Assembly (NCBI GenBank): GCA_016124535.1
Contig: WGNK01000001.1
Location: forward strand, 62,001-126,000
Direction: 5' to 3'
Source of the DNA: Azospirillum sp.
GTDB lineage: Bacteria > Pseudomonadota > Alphaproteobacteria > Azospirillales > Azospirillaceae
Length of the DNA stretch: 64,000 nucleotides
Notes under the pieces: generated by a model
Told to the model about the DNA's origin: nothing
The model's input: the letters and a program-made list of their open reading frames with translations, nothing else
The model's database searches: none
In this document: positions 44,677 through 53,596 of the stretch, in pieces
How positions within the stretch are numbered: position 1 is the stretch's first letter
Layout: every line of letters starts with the position of its first letter
Translations under genes and position numbers: made by a program

Positions 44677-45786
44677 ATGGCAGGCGGGGCGACGGGGCAA
44701 GGCAGCGTGGTTACGGCCATCGGCTTGATGAGCGGCACCTCGCTCGACGGGATCGATGCCGCGGTGATTGAAACCGACGGTGAGAACCGGGTCACCGCCG
44801 GGGCGTTCCTGACCATTCCCTATGAGGACGGGTTTCGGGCGGCCCTGCGCGGCTGTCTCGGCGGGAAGGCGACCGCGGCGAGGGTTGCCGAGGTCGAGCG
44901 GCAGTTGACCGACGCCCACGCCGAGGCGGTGCGGCGCCTGCTCGCGCAGGCTGGCCTGACGCCGTCCCAGGTCGCGGTGATCGGCTTCCACGGCCATACC
45001 TTGCTGCACGCGCCGGAACGCCGCCTGACCTGGCAGATCGGCGACGGCGGACGCCTGGCGGCGCTGTGCGACATCGCTGTCGTCAATGATTTTCGCGGCG
45101 CCGATGTCGCGGCCGGCGGCCAGGGTGCCCCCTTCGTGCCGCTTTATCACCAGGCGCTGGCCAGCCGGCTGGCGCGGCCCCTGGCGGTGCTCAATCTCGG
45201 CGGCGTCGGCAACCTGACCTGGCTGGGCAGCGGCGGCGCGGTCCTGGCCGGCGATACCGGCCCGGGCAATGCGCTGATCGACGACTGGGTGCTGGCCCAC
45301 ACCGGCCAGCGCTATGACGAAGGCGGCCGGCTGGCGGCGGCGGGACGGGTCGACGCTGCGGTGCTCGACACGCTGCTGGCCGCGGCCTATTTCGCGCGGC
45401 CGCTGCCGAAATCGCTCGACCGCGACGCTTTCGATCCGGCGCCGGCGGCCGGACTCGGGCTGGCCGACGGAGCTGCCACCCTGACCGCATTCACCGCCGC
45501 CTCGGTCGCCGCAGCGCTGCCGCTGCTGCCGGAACCGCCGCAGCGCTGGCTGGTCACCGGCGGCGGCCGGCACAACGCCACTCTGATGGCGATGCTGGCG
45601 GAGCGTCTTGGAGTCCAGGTCGATCCGGTCGAGGCGGTCGGATGGTCCGGTGACGCCCTGGAGGGACAGGCCTTCGCCTGGCTGGCGGTACGCAGCCGGC
45701 GCGGTTTGCCGCTCAGCCTGCCCGGCACCACCGGGGTCCCGGAGCCGACCCGCGGCGGGCGGTGGTATCCGCCGCCGGACAAATAG
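44677..45786 (+). CDS. anmK: Anhydro-N-acetylmuramic acid kinase
   Basis: AnmK cleaves and phosphorylates 1,6-anhydroMurNAc to MurNAc-6-phosphate in cell-wall recycling. The 369-residue product has the ATP-binding GLMSGTSLDGIDAAVIE at the N-terminus, IGFHGHTLLHAPERRLTWQI, LNLGGVGNLTWL, and the catalytic Asp block GDTGPGNALIDDW, then VTGGGRHNATLM. It is divergent from tyrS. Its substrate would be supplied by lytic transglycosylases such as the one at 6.8 kb. Confidence 0.96.
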   Translation: MAGGATGQGSVVTAIGLMSGTSLDGIDAAVIETDGENRVTAGAFLTIPYEDGFRAALRGCLGGKATAARVAEVERQLTDAHAEAVRRLLAQAGLTPSQVAVIGFHGHTLLHAPERRLTWQIGDGGRLAALCDIAVVNDFRGADVAAGGQGAPFVPLYHQALASRLARPLAVLNLGGVGNLTWLGSGGAVLAGDTGPGNALIDDWVLAHTGQRYDEGGRLAAAGRVDAAVLDTLLAAAYFARPLPKSLDRDAFDPAPAAGLGLADGAATLTAFTAASVAAALPLLPEPPQRWLVTGGGRHNATLMAMLAERLGVQVDPVEAVGWSGDALEGQAFAWLAVRSRRGLPLSLPGTTGVPEPTRGGRWYPPPDK

Positions 45787-46304
45787 TAGTCAACTAATAA
45801 ACAGAATTTGCAGCGGCCGGTAACGCCTGCAGACGTCCGAGTCTGATCCAGCACAGGTACAAGGCAAGCGGCGCGACCACGGCCGCGTCGCAAATGGTTG
45901 CCGCCAATCCGCGCAGTATACCGCGCCGTGCCACGGTGGTTGGCGTGTCCGTGCCGGGATGCCGGCGCCCGACCGTGATGCAGTCGGCGATGTGCTGTTT
46001 ACGTTAAATTTGTTGCTCTTGTCATGCTGGTCGCGCTACGATCGGATTGGCAGATAAACGGTTCATAGTCGCCCGTGAGCGAGCGCGTGCCGCGCGACCG
46101 TTTGAGTTGGAGCGCCGATGAATCGTAACTCTTGAGCCTCGGGCGGCGACAGGGAGGGACGCCGGCACCGCGAAGACGCAAGGGATTCCGCCGGCAGCGC
46201 GGGGAATTCCCAAAAAACAATCGTCGGCCCCCCAGAGGCCGCGGGAAAAGCGAGTCAAGGCGTGCTCGCCCAAAATACACGCCGCACAAATGGAGGATAC
46301 TGCC
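45787..46304 (+). other. Long leader/intergenic region before the symporter gene
   Basis: About 518 bases with no recognised coding frame. An AT-rich patch at about 45990-46025 (tttacgttaaatttg) is the likely promoter area. If so, the symporter mRNA would have an untranslated leader near 270 bases. No known riboswitch structure could be recognised by eye. Confidence 0.45.
46292..46297 (+). promoter_or_regulatory. Ribosome-binding site that decides a TTG start
   Basis: GGAGGA lies seven bases before TTG at 46305. It overlaps an upstream in-frame ATG (46290) that has no ribosome-binding site of its own. The symporter therefore most likely starts at the TTG. Confidence 0.65.
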
Positions 46305-48518
46305 TTGAGTGCAAAAGTCATTTGGCTGTTCGCCTTTGTCATATGCTATTGGGCCTATTGTATTTCAATGGGCCTGAAAGGCATGCGCATGGTCAAAACC
46401 GCCAGCGATTACTTTATCGCCGGCCGACGGCTCGGGCTGTGGGTGTTCATCCTCGCAGCGACAGCGACGTCGTTCTCCGGCTGGACCTTTATGGGCCATC
46501 CGGGTCTGGTGTATCGCGATGGCTTTCAATATGCTTACGCCTCGTTTTACACCATCACCATTCCGTTCACCGGCGTGATGTTCTTGAAACGCCAGTGGAT
46601 GATCGGCAAACGCTGGGGCTATGTCACGCCCGGAGAGATGCTGTCCGACTACTTCCAGGGTGACGGCATTCGCATCCTGACGGTGATCGTGGCGCTGCTG
46701 TTCTCGATCCCCTATCTCGGCGTTCAACTCGGCGCTTCGGGCTTCCTGTTCAACGTGCTGACCGACGGCCTGGTGCCGAAGGATTTCGGCATGTGGCTGC
46801 TGTCCATCGTGGTGCTGGTCTATGTCGCGACCGGCGGTCTTCGGGCCGTTGCCTATGTCGATACCGTGCAGTGCATTCTGCTGTCGCTCGGCATCATCAT
46901 CACCGGCCTGATTGCGCTCCATGTCGAGGGCGGCTGGTCGGCACTCAACCACGGTCTGGGCGAACTTGCCCAGCATCCGGCGGTCGATAAGTGGAAGGGT
47001 GGTGAATACGTATCGTATTTCGCGATCCCCGGGGTGATTCAGTTCACCGCCGGCCTGGGCAAGGAGACGCCGGTCGGGGGCCTGTGGACCGGCATCATGT
47101 GCCTGACCTATATGTGGGCGCTGATGGGCATCCAGTCGGCGCCGGCATTCTCGATGTGGGCGTTCGGCAACAAGGATCCGCGGCCGTTCGCACCGCAGCA
47201 GGTGTGGGCGTCGTCGGGCTGCATCGGCTTCATCCTGTTCTTCTTCACCGCGATGCAGGGCCTGGGCGGCCATCTGCTCGGTGGCAATCCCCTGGTCAAC
47301 CAAAGCCCGGACATGTGGCAGAGTATGCAGGAAAGCGGTGCCGCCACCGAATACACAGCACCAGCCGACTGGAAGGCGGCGATGGCCGAAGACCGGGTGA
47401 TCCGGCGCCAGATCCGCGATCAGCAGATCATCGCGCTGGGGGCCGGTGCCGACCTCAAGGCCCAGCGGGCGGCCGGTGCTGCGGGCATGAAGCTGCTGCT
47501 CGATAACGGCGACGCCAGCGGTCTGGCCGGTGCCAAGTTCTACCACCTGGTTATCCCGGAGATCGTGGCCAAGCAGCCGGATGCCCTGGTGCCCTACTAT
47601 TTCAACGTGATCGGGGACAGTATGCCGTGGCTGGTCGGCCTGCTCGCGGTGTGTGCGCTGGCCGCGATGCAGTCGACCGGGGCTGCCTATATGTCGACCG
47701 CGGGATCGATTCTGACCCGCGACCTCTATAAGCGCTACCTCAACCCCGGTGCCTCCCACGACACCCAGAAGCTGTTCGGGCGCCTGGGTGTCGCCTTCAT
47801 CGTCATTTCGGCGTTGATGGTCGCGACCTTCTCTTCCGATGCTCTGGTGCTGCTGGGCGGCTTGGCGGTCGCCTTCGGTTTCCAGATGTGGACACCGCTG
47901 GCGGGTATCTGCTGGTTCCCCTGGATCACCCGCCAGGGTGCAACCTGGGGCCTGTTCGCCGGCCTGCTGGGCGTCATCTTCACCGAATCCTTCGGGCTCA
48001 ACATCCTGAAATCGGTGGGTATCGATCTGTGGGGCCGTTGGCCGTGGACGATCCACTCGGCCGGTTGGGGCATGATCTTCAACGCCTCGATCACCGTCGC
48101 GGTTTCGGCGGTGACTCAGAACGCCGATGACCTGGCCCACCGCATGAAGTTCCACAACTTCCTGGAGCAGCATGCCGGCCTGACCGAGGAGAAGAAGAAG
48201 CTGGTTCCGATTGCCTGGGCGATCGCGGCGATCTGGTCGATTTTCGCGATCGGTCCGGGTGCCGTGGTCGGCAATACTATCTTCGGTGCCCCCAATGAGC
48301 CGGCGACCTGGACCTTCGGCATGCCGTCGATCTGGGCCTGGCAAGTCCTGTGGTGGGCGCTCGGCGTCTTCATGATGTGGTTCCTCGCCTACAAGATGGA
48401 GATGTCGACCATTCCGCACACCGAGGTTGAGGCACTGATCGAAGACATCGGGGACAAATCGTCGGTCTCCGGCAGCGGCGGTACGCCGGCAGCCGCGGCC
48501 GCGGGGAGCGGTCGCTGA
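46305..48518 (+). CDS. Sodium:solute symporter family transporter with long hydrophilic insert
   Basis: The product, about 737 residues from the TTG start, is an SSS-family integral membrane protein with 13 or so segments. Family blocks include ASDYFIAGRRLGLWVFILAA, ATATSFSGWTFMGHPGLVY, the DTVQCILLSLGI region and AAMQSTGAAYMSTAGSILTR. It is longer than usual (about 500-580) because of a hydrophilic Ala-rich insert at about residues 335-425 (WKAAMAEDRVIRRQIRDQQI and following). A Gly/Ala/Ser tail ends it. The substrate is unknown; acetate, amino acids or other organic acids are possible. A terminator follows. Confidence 0.88.
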   Translation: MSAKVIWLFAFVICYWAYCISMGLKGMRMVKTASDYFIAGRRLGLWVFILAATATSFSGWTFMGHPGLVYRDGFQYAYASFYTITIPFTGVMFLKRQWMIGKRWGYVTPGEMLSDYFQGDGIRILTVIVALLFSIPYLGVQLGASGFLFNVLTDGLVPKDFGMWLLSIVVLVYVATGGLRAVAYVDTVQCILLSLGIIITGLIALHVEGGWSALNHGLGELAQHPAVDKWKGGEYVSYFAIPGVIQFTAGLGKETPVGGLWTGIMCLTYMWALMGIQSAPAFSMWAFGNKDPRPFAPQQVWASSGCIGFILFFFTAMQGLGGHLLGGNPLVNQSPDMWQSMQESGAATEYTAPADWKAAMAEDRVIRRQIRDQQIIALGAGADLKAQRAAGAAGMKLLLDNGDASGLAGAKFYHLVIPEIVAKQPDALVPYYFNVIGDSMPWLVGLLAVCALAAMQSTGAAYMSTAGSILTRDLYKRYLNPGASHDTQKLFGRLGVAFIVISALMVATFSSDALVLLGGLAVAFGFQMWTPLAGICWFPWITRQGATWGLFAGLLGVIFTESFGLNILKSVGIDLWGRWPWTIHSAGWGMIFNASITVAVSAVTQNADDLAHRMKFHNFLEQHAGLTEEKKKLVPIAWAIAAIWSIFAIGPGAVVGNTIFGAPNEPATWTFGMPSIWAWQVLWWALGVFMMWFLAYKMEMSTIPHTEVEALIEDIGDKSSVSGSGGTPAAAAAGSGR

Positions 48519-48602
48519 TTCAGAGGTTCGGGTGCGGCTGTCGCTCCGGCTCTTCCAGGGTCAGGGGTGGTGGTCGCAACCGGGCATAGTGCGGTCCCAT
48601 TG

Positions 48603-48637
48603 CGAGGGGAATACAGCTGATTTCCCCTCGTTTTTTT
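48603..48637 (+). terminator. Rho-independent terminator after the symporter gene
   Basis: Arms cgaggggaa (48603-48611) and ttcccctcg (48622-48630) are a perfect 9-bp stem with a ten-base loop, followed directly by seven T. It separates the symporter gene from the next small gene. Confidence 0.88.
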
Positions 48638-48663
48638 GCGAACTCGCCAAAGCCGTCCACCGC

Positions 48664-48921
48664 ATGGGTGATGGTTCGATGCAGCAATACTTCACCAGAG
48701 ACTATATGTTCCTATGGACGGCCCTCTTGACCGTGGCCTTGTTCTTTCCGGTGCGTCATCTGATCTGGGGTATGTCGGTGAACCGCGCCGCCCGTCTGGG
48801 CAGCGGGATCGACGACACCCTGCGCCGCCGTCTGCGGCGGCGGGCGGCGGTGACCGCGGCCCTGCTCAGCTATATTTTCTCGCTGGTCTACACCTTCGTC
48901 CTGTTTCATGGCCGGCCATGA
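48664..48921 (+). CDS. Small two-helix membrane protein of unknown function
   Basis: The product has 85 residues from 48664 (or 80 from the in-frame ATG at 48679). It has two hydrophobic segments (MFLWTALLTVALFFPV and ALLSYIFSLVYTFVLF) joined by a basic loop (GSGIDDTLRRRLRRRAAV). The upstream terminator at 48603-48637 rules out the longer frame that begins at 48532. It overlaps the following TPR gene by four bases (ATGA), so the two are coupled. No family is recognised. Confidence 0.7.
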   Translation: MGDGSMQQYFTRDYMFLWTALLTVALFFPVRHLIWGMSVNRAARLGSGIDDTLRRRLRRRAAVTAALLSYIFSLVYTFVLFHGRP

Positions 48922-49523
48922 CGCCCCTGTTTCTCCGCCGCTTCATCATCGTCGGCGTCCTGCTGAGCCTCGCGACCTTCGTCGGGGCGCTCGGCATCCA
49001 GTACCTGTCGCCGCCGCCCGGCGACTATGAAACCCGCCAGGGCGACATCCATCTCTCGGTTCAGGAATACGACCCGGCGCTGGAGGCCTTCGACCGCGCG
49101 CTGGTCAAGCAGCCCGACCACCGCGGCGCGCTGATGGGCCGGGCCATCGTGTTCATGCAGAGCGGCCGTTGGAAAGACGCCGAAGCGGCCTTCGAGTACC
49201 TGATCGACTACCTCGATCGCACGCTGCAGCCCGACGATGCCACGGGCAAGGGCGCGCTTGCCGCCGCCCATGCCAATCTCGGCATTCTCTATGATCGCCA
49301 GGGGCGGTATCAGCAGGCGTTCGACCAATACGTGGCCTCGCTGAGGACCGATGATGAAACCGTCGCCGGGCCCGGCCTGGTCGAGAAGATTCTGCACAAT
49401 CCGCGGCCATCGACGGTGCGCGATCGTGCCCGCTACCTGTGGCAGCAGCTGCAGCTGCCGCCCGAGCAGCGGGTAATGACCAATCCGACCGTCGATGCCG
49501 AACAACGCATGTACAAACCGTGA
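48918..49523 (+). CDS. Membrane-anchored TPR protein
   Basis: The 201-residue product has an N-terminal anchor (FIIVGVLLSLATFVGALG), then a periplasmic part with TPR repeats: VQEYDPALEAFDRALVKQPD, RWKDAEAAFEYLIDYLD, and ANLGILYDRQGRYQQAFDQY. TPR repeats bind protein partners. Its ATG overlaps the stop of the small membrane protein, so the pair probably works together. No specific function is clear. Confidence 0.82.
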   Translation: MTPLFLRRFIIVGVLLSLATFVGALGIQYLSPPPGDYETRQGDIHLSVQEYDPALEAFDRALVKQPDHRGALMGRAIVFMQSGRWKDAEAAFEYLIDYLDRTLQPDDATGKGALAAAHANLGILYDRQGRYQQAFDQYVASLRTDDETVAGPGLVEKILHNPRPSTVRDRARYLWQQLQLPPEQRVMTNPTVDAEQRMYKP

Positions 49524-49637
49524 GCCCTGCCAAACCGAGTTCGCAGGTTTTCGCGGTCGGACAAATCTTGTACATCGGCGGGGGACGCGACCATCTCTTT
49601 GAGGCGCGCCAGCCTTGCATGGGGGGAACCAGCCGCC

Positions 49638-50012
49638 ATGGACGTGACCCCCTGGGTTTCGGCCACGCTTCAGTTGATCGAGCGGTACACCGTGGACGAG
49701 TTCCGGATCCGCGGCACCGTCCACCACGGGCCGGTGATCGTGTTTCGCAACCACACCGAGGCGTGGACGGCGACGGATTTCGACGGTTTGACGATCGATA
49801 GCTTCGCCGCGGTGGCGGCGGCAGCGCCCAGAATCGAAATTCTGCTGATCGGCTGCGGCGCCCGCATCAGGCTGCTGCCCAAGGCGCTCAGGCAGGCCCT
49901 GCGGGACGCCGGCCTGGTGGTCGAGACGATGGACACCGGCTCTGCCTGCCGAACCTTCAACATCCTGATCGCCGAGGATCGCCGCGTTGCCGCGGCGCTG
50001 CTGCCGAGATGA
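49638..50012 (+). CDS. Mth938-domain (DUF498) protein
   Basis: The 124-residue product has the Mth938/NDUFAF3-like fold: YTVDEFRIRGTVHHGPVIVF, LLIGCGARIRLLPKALRQAL and MDTGSACRTFNILIAEDRRV, which ends the conserved block. Mitochondrial relatives help assemble respiratory complex I; bacterial members lack a settled role. The ATG at 49638 is preferred over 49599. Its stop overlaps the next start as ATGA. Confidence 0.87.
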   Translation: MDVTPWVSATLQLIERYTVDEFRIRGTVHHGPVIVFRNHTEAWTATDFDGLTIDSFAAVAAAAPRIEILLIGCGARIRLLPKALRQALRDAGLVVETMDTGSACRTFNILIAEDRRVAAALLPR

Positions 50013-50998
50013 ACCCGCCGTCGATTGCCGAGATCGAAGCAGCCGCGGTCCGGCTGGCCGGACATGCCGTGGTCACGCCGCTGCTGTCGTCGCCGCTGCT
50101 CGACGATCGTCTCGGCGGGCGGCTGCTGATCAAGGCCGAACCGCTCCAGCGCACCGGCAGCTTCAAGTATCGCGGCGCGTTCAACCGGATCAGCCTGATC
50201 CCGGAGGCCGAACGCGGTCGCGGCGTGGTCGCCTATTCCTCGGGCAACCATGCCCAGGGCGTGGCGGCGGCGGCCCGCGACCTCGGCCTGCAGGCGACCA
50301 TCGTGATGCCCGCGGATTCGCCGGCGATCAAACTGCGCAATACCCATGCCTGGGGCGCGCGGGTGGTCACCTATGACCGCCACCGCGAAAGCCGGGAGGA
50401 GATCGGCGCTGCGCTGACCGCCGAAACCGGCGCCACCCTGGTCAAGCCCTATGACGACCCCGGCGTGATCGCCGGCCAGGGCACCGTCGGGCTGGAACTG
50501 GCGGCGCAGGCCGCCGCGCTGGGACTGGTGCCCGAGGCGGTGCTGGTGCCGGCCAGCGGCGGCGGGCTGCTTGCCGGCATCGCCCTGGCGGTGGCGGCGC
50601 GTTTGCCCGGCTGCCCGGTCTGGGCGGTCGAGCCGGCGGGTTACGACGACACCGCGCGCTCGCTTGCCGCCGGTCGCCGCCTGGCGATCACCGGTGAGCC
50701 GCAGTCGTTCTGCGATGCCCTGCTGATGACGATTCCGGGCGAAATCACCTTCGAGATCAATCAGCGGCGGGTCGCCGGCGGCCTGGTGGTGAGCGACGGC
50801 GAAGTCGCCGCGGCGATGGCGGTTGCCTTCGACGCGTTCAAGCTGGTGGTCGAACCGGGCGGGGCGGTGGCGCTCGCTGCGGTGCTGTCGGGCAAAATCC
50901 CGTGCCGTGGCCGCACCCTCGCCGTGGTCTGCTCGGGTGGCAATGTCGATCCCGCGGTGTTCGCCGCCGCCCTGGCAGCCCCGGCCCCGACGGCCTGA
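50009..50998 (+). CDS. PLP-dependent threonine/serine dehydratase family protein
   Basis: The 329-residue product is a fold-type II PLP enzyme. The cofactor Lys is in QRTGSFKYRGAFN, the Asn-containing SSGNHAQGVAAAARDLG follows, then the phosphate-binding glycine loop VPASGGGLLAGIA and SGGNVDP near the end. It lacks the C-terminal ACT regulatory domain of biosynthetic IlvA, so it is closer to catabolic threonine ammonia-lyase or serine racemase-like enzymes. It is coupled to the Mth938 gene by ATGA overlap. Confidence 0.9.
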   Translation: MNPPSIAEIEAAAVRLAGHAVVTPLLSSPLLDDRLGGRLLIKAEPLQRTGSFKYRGAFNRISLIPEAERGRGVVAYSSGNHAQGVAAAARDLGLQATIVMPADSPAIKLRNTHAWGARVVTYDRHRESREEIGAALTAETGATLVKPYDDPGVIAGQGTVGLELAAQAAALGLVPEAVLVPASGGGLLAGIALAVAARLPGCPVWAVEPAGYDDTARSLAAGRRLAITGEPQSFCDALLMTIPGEITFEINQRRVAGGLVVSDGEVAAAMAVAFDAFKLVVEPGGAVALAAVLSGKIPCRGRTLAVVCSGGNVDPAVFAAALAAPAPTA

Positions 50999-51110
50999 CC
51001 CGCCGCAGCCGTCCGCCGCGTGCCTTGTTTGTCGGCGGGGGCCGGACTAATCTAGGAGCAACCAATCGCGGGTGCACCGCCGCCTTGCCCGTGCCGAGAG
51101 AGAGCGTCCC

Positions 51111-52529
51111 ATGACATCGCCAATTTCCCAGCCCCGGACCCTGTTCGACAAGATCTGGGATAGCCACGTCGTCCATCGTCAGGAAGACGGCACCTGCATC
51201 CTTTATATCGACCGCCACCTGGTCCATGAGGTGACCAGTCCCCAGGCCTTCGAGGGCCTGCGCCTGGCCGGGCGCAAGCTGCGCCGGCCGGAGGCGACGC
51301 TGGCGGTCGCTGACCATAACGTGCCGACCGGCGACCGCTCCCAGGGCATCGCCGACGAGGAAAGCCGCATCCAGGTCGAAACCCTGGAACAGAACGCCCG
51401 CGACTTCGGCGTAACCTATTTTTCGATGGACGACATCCGCCAGGGCATCGTCCACATCATCGGCCCGGAGCAGGGCTTTACCCAGCCGGGCATGACCATC
51501 GTGTGCGGCGACAGCCACACCTCGACCCATGGCGCGTTCGGCGCGCTGGCGTTCGGCATCGGCACCTCGGAAGTCGAGCATGTGCTGGCGACCCAGACCC
51601 TGCTGCAGAAGCCGGCGCGCAACATGCGCATCACCGTTGACGGTGCGCTGCCCCCTGGGGTCACCGCCAAGGATATGGTCCTGGCGATCATCGGGGTGAT
51701 CGGTACCGCCGGTGGCACCGGGCACGTCATCGAATATGCCGGCGAGGCGATCCGCGACCTCTCGATGGAAGGCCGGATGACGGTGTGCAACATGTCGATC
51801 GAGGCCGGTGCCCGTGCCGGCCTGATCGCGCCCGACGACAAGACCTTCGCCTATCTCAAGGGCCGGCCGATGGTGCCCAAGGCGGGTATGTGGGAACAGG
51901 CGGAGGCGTTCTGGCGTACCCTGCCGAGCGACCAGGGGGCCGTCTACGACAAGGAGATCGTGCTCAAGGCCGCTGACCTGGTACCCCAGGTGACCTGGGG
52001 TACCAGCCCGCAGGACGTGCTGCCGATCACCGCGGCGGTGCCAGACCCGTCCACGGTCGAGGATCCGGGCCAGCGCCGCGCGGTCGAGCGGTCGCTCGCC
52101 TATATGGGGCTGACGCCGGGCACGCCGTTGAACCAGTTGCGGGTCGACAAGGTGTTCATCGGCTCTTGCACCAATGGCCGGATCGAGGACCTGCGCGCCG
52201 CGGCCCAGGTTGCCGCCGGGCGCAAGGTCGCCGACGGCGTCTACGCCATGGTGGTGCCGGGCTCCGGGCTGGTCAAGCATCAGGCCGAGGAGGAGGGGCT
52301 GGACCAGGTGTTCCGCGCCGCCGGCTTCGACTGGCGCGAGCCCGGCTGTTCGATGTGCCTGGCGATGAACGCCGACAAGCTGGAGCCCGGCGAACGCTGC
52401 GCCTCGACCTCCAACCGCAACTTCGAAGGCCGCCAGGGCCGTGGCGGCCGGACCCACCTGGTCAGCCCGGCGATGGCGGTCGCGGCGGCGGTTTCCGGCC
52501 ATCTGATGGATGTGCGGGAATTGGTCTGA
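51111..52529 (+). CDS. leuC: 3-isopropylmalate dehydratase large subunit
   Basis: LeuC with LeuD isomerises isopropylmalate in leucine synthesis using a [4Fe-4S] cluster. The 472-residue product shows [39 protein letters not shown], the cluster Cys in [14 protein letters not shown] and in [15 protein letters not shown], and [19 protein letters not shown]. The ATG at 51111 is chosen. The expected partner leuD does not follow; a palindromic repeat and an unrelated dioxygenase gene do. Confidence 0.97.
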   Translation: MTSPISQPRTLFDKIWDSHVVHRQEDGTCILYIDRHLVHEVTSPQAFEGLRLAGRKLRRPEATLAVADHNVPTGDRSQGIADEESRIQVETLEQNARDFGVTYFSMDDIRQGIVHIIGPEQGFTQPGMTIVCGDSHTSTHGAFGALAFGIGTSEVEHVLATQTLLQKPARNMRITVDGALPPGVTAKDMVLAIIGVIGTAGGTGHVIEYAGEAIRDLSMEGRMTVCNMSIEAGARAGLIAPDDKTFAYLKGRPMVPKAGMWEQAEAFWRTLPSDQGAVYDKEIVLKAADLVPQVTWGTSPQDVLPITAAVPDPSTVEDPGQRRAVERSLAYMGLTPGTPLNQLRVDKVFIGSCTNGRIEDLRAAAQVAAGRKVADGVYAMVVPGSGLVKHQAEEEGLDQVFRAAGFDWREPGCSMCLAMNADKLEPGERCASTSNRNFEGRQGRGGRTHLVSPAMAVAAAVSGHLMDVRELV

Positions 52530-52542
52530 CGGTAACCCCGAG

Positions 52543-52587
52543 GGGGCACTGCCCCCTTACCCCTGCCAGGGACCGGCGGTCCCTGGA
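52543..52587. repeat. Double palindromic (REP-like) element after leuC
   Basis: Two stems lie side by side: ggggg/ccccc around 52543-52557, and ccagggacc/ggtccctgg (52567-52575 and 52579-52587) with a three-base loop. This pattern of a G/C hairpin followed by a ccaggg-type hairpin is common after genes in Rhodospirillales and may act as an RNA stabiliser or terminator. There is no T-run. Confidence 0.6.
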
Positions 52588-52715
52588 CCCGGCGCCGACA
52601 TATCTGCCCATCGCGCCGGTTTGGCGCCGCTTCGCCGTTTAAGGGTCATCACGGCCGCCCACCGTCCGAACCGAGGTTTGGACAGTGGACGGCGAGACGA
52701 TGCGAGGCGATAGCT

Positions 52716-53585
52716 ATGCAAGACGTATTGACGGGTGTCGGGCGCGGGCGATTGAGCCGGCGTCAGGCTTTGACCGGGGCGGTGATCGCCGGTAGCTCCC
52801 TGGTCGGGGCGCCGATGGCGGCAGAAGCGGCGTCGAATGCGCCGGCCGCAGGCGGGTTGGGGCCAATCTCGTGCACGTTGACACCACGATTGGTGGAAGG
52901 GCCTTACTACTTCGATCCCGACCTGGAGCGGTCCGAGATTCGCGAGGATCGCGAGGGCGTCCCGATGATGCTACAGCTTCAGGTGGTTGCCGCGGCTGAC
53001 TGCACGGTCCTTCCAGGCGTTCGGGTCGATGTCTGGCATGCCGATGCCCTCGGCCGCTATTCCGGTTATGACCGGCAGGGCGATGATCAGTCGCTGTCGA
53101 CCCGGATGCAAAAGTTCCTGCGCGGTACCCAGTTCGCCGACGCCGCCGGCCGGGTCGGCTTTGAAACCGTCTATCCCGGCTGGTATCCGGGTCGGACCCC
53201 GCACCTCCATTTCAAGATTTTTCTCGATCGGCGGGTGGTGCTGACCGGGCAATTGTTCCTGGCCGACGCGCTCAGCGAATACATCTACCAGAATGTCGAG
53301 CCCTACCGCCGGCGCGCCCATCCCCGCGACACCTTCAACCAGAGCGATGGCATCTTGCGCGATGGCGGCGGCAACGCGCCGTTCCTAAGCATCCGGGAAC
53401 GGTCGGGTGGCTATCTGGCGACCGCGTTGATCGGGGTCGATCGGCTGGCGGCCGAAGAAGACGGCAGCGATCATCCCCCGCCGCCTCCTGGCGGTTTGCT
53501 CCAGCCCCTGGAGGCGGTGCGCGACTGGCTGCGGCCCCGGCCTTCCGGCGCCGCGCTGGTACCGGGAGCGCCGCTTCCCAAATAA
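52716..53585 (+). CDS. Tat-exported intradiol ring-cleavage dioxygenase-like protein
   Basis: The 289-residue product begins with a twin-arginine signal (RGRLSRRQALTGAVIAGSSL, cleavage near AEA-A at about residue 40). The mature part has the intradiol dioxygenase fold: LTPRLVEGPYYFDPDLERSE with a likely Tyr ligand, GVRVDVWHADALGRYSGY, and the iron-ligand block YPGWYPGRTPHLHFKIF with Tyr, His and His. Family members cleave catechol-type rings with Fe(III); exported ones are of unclear substrate. The C-terminus is a Pro-rich tail. Confidence 0.88.
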   Translation: MQDVLTGVGRGRLSRRQALTGAVIAGSSLVGAPMAAEAASNAPAAGGLGPISCTLTPRLVEGPYYFDPDLERSEIREDREGVPMMLQLQVVAAADCTVLPGVRVDVWHADALGRYSGYDRQGDDQSLSTRMQKFLRGTQFADAAGRVGFETVYPGWYPGRTPHLHFKIFLDRRVVLTGQLFLADALSEYIYQNVEPYRRRAHPRDTFNQSDGILRDGGGNAPFLSIRERSGGYLATALIGVDRLAAEEDGSDHPPPPPGGLLQPLEAVRDWLRPRPSGAALVPGAPLPK

Positions 53586-53596
53586 CCTCGGCGGCC

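Noticed and set aside
46365..48419. 684-codon minus-strand open frame opposite the symporter gene
   Set aside because: The plus strand encodes a clear membrane transporter with family motifs; the antisense product is a His/Arg/Gln-rich shadow.
48532..48663. Longer version of the small two-helix membrane protein starting at 48532
   Set aside because: It would translate through the intrinsic terminator at 48603-48637, so the start at 48664 or 48679 is preferred.
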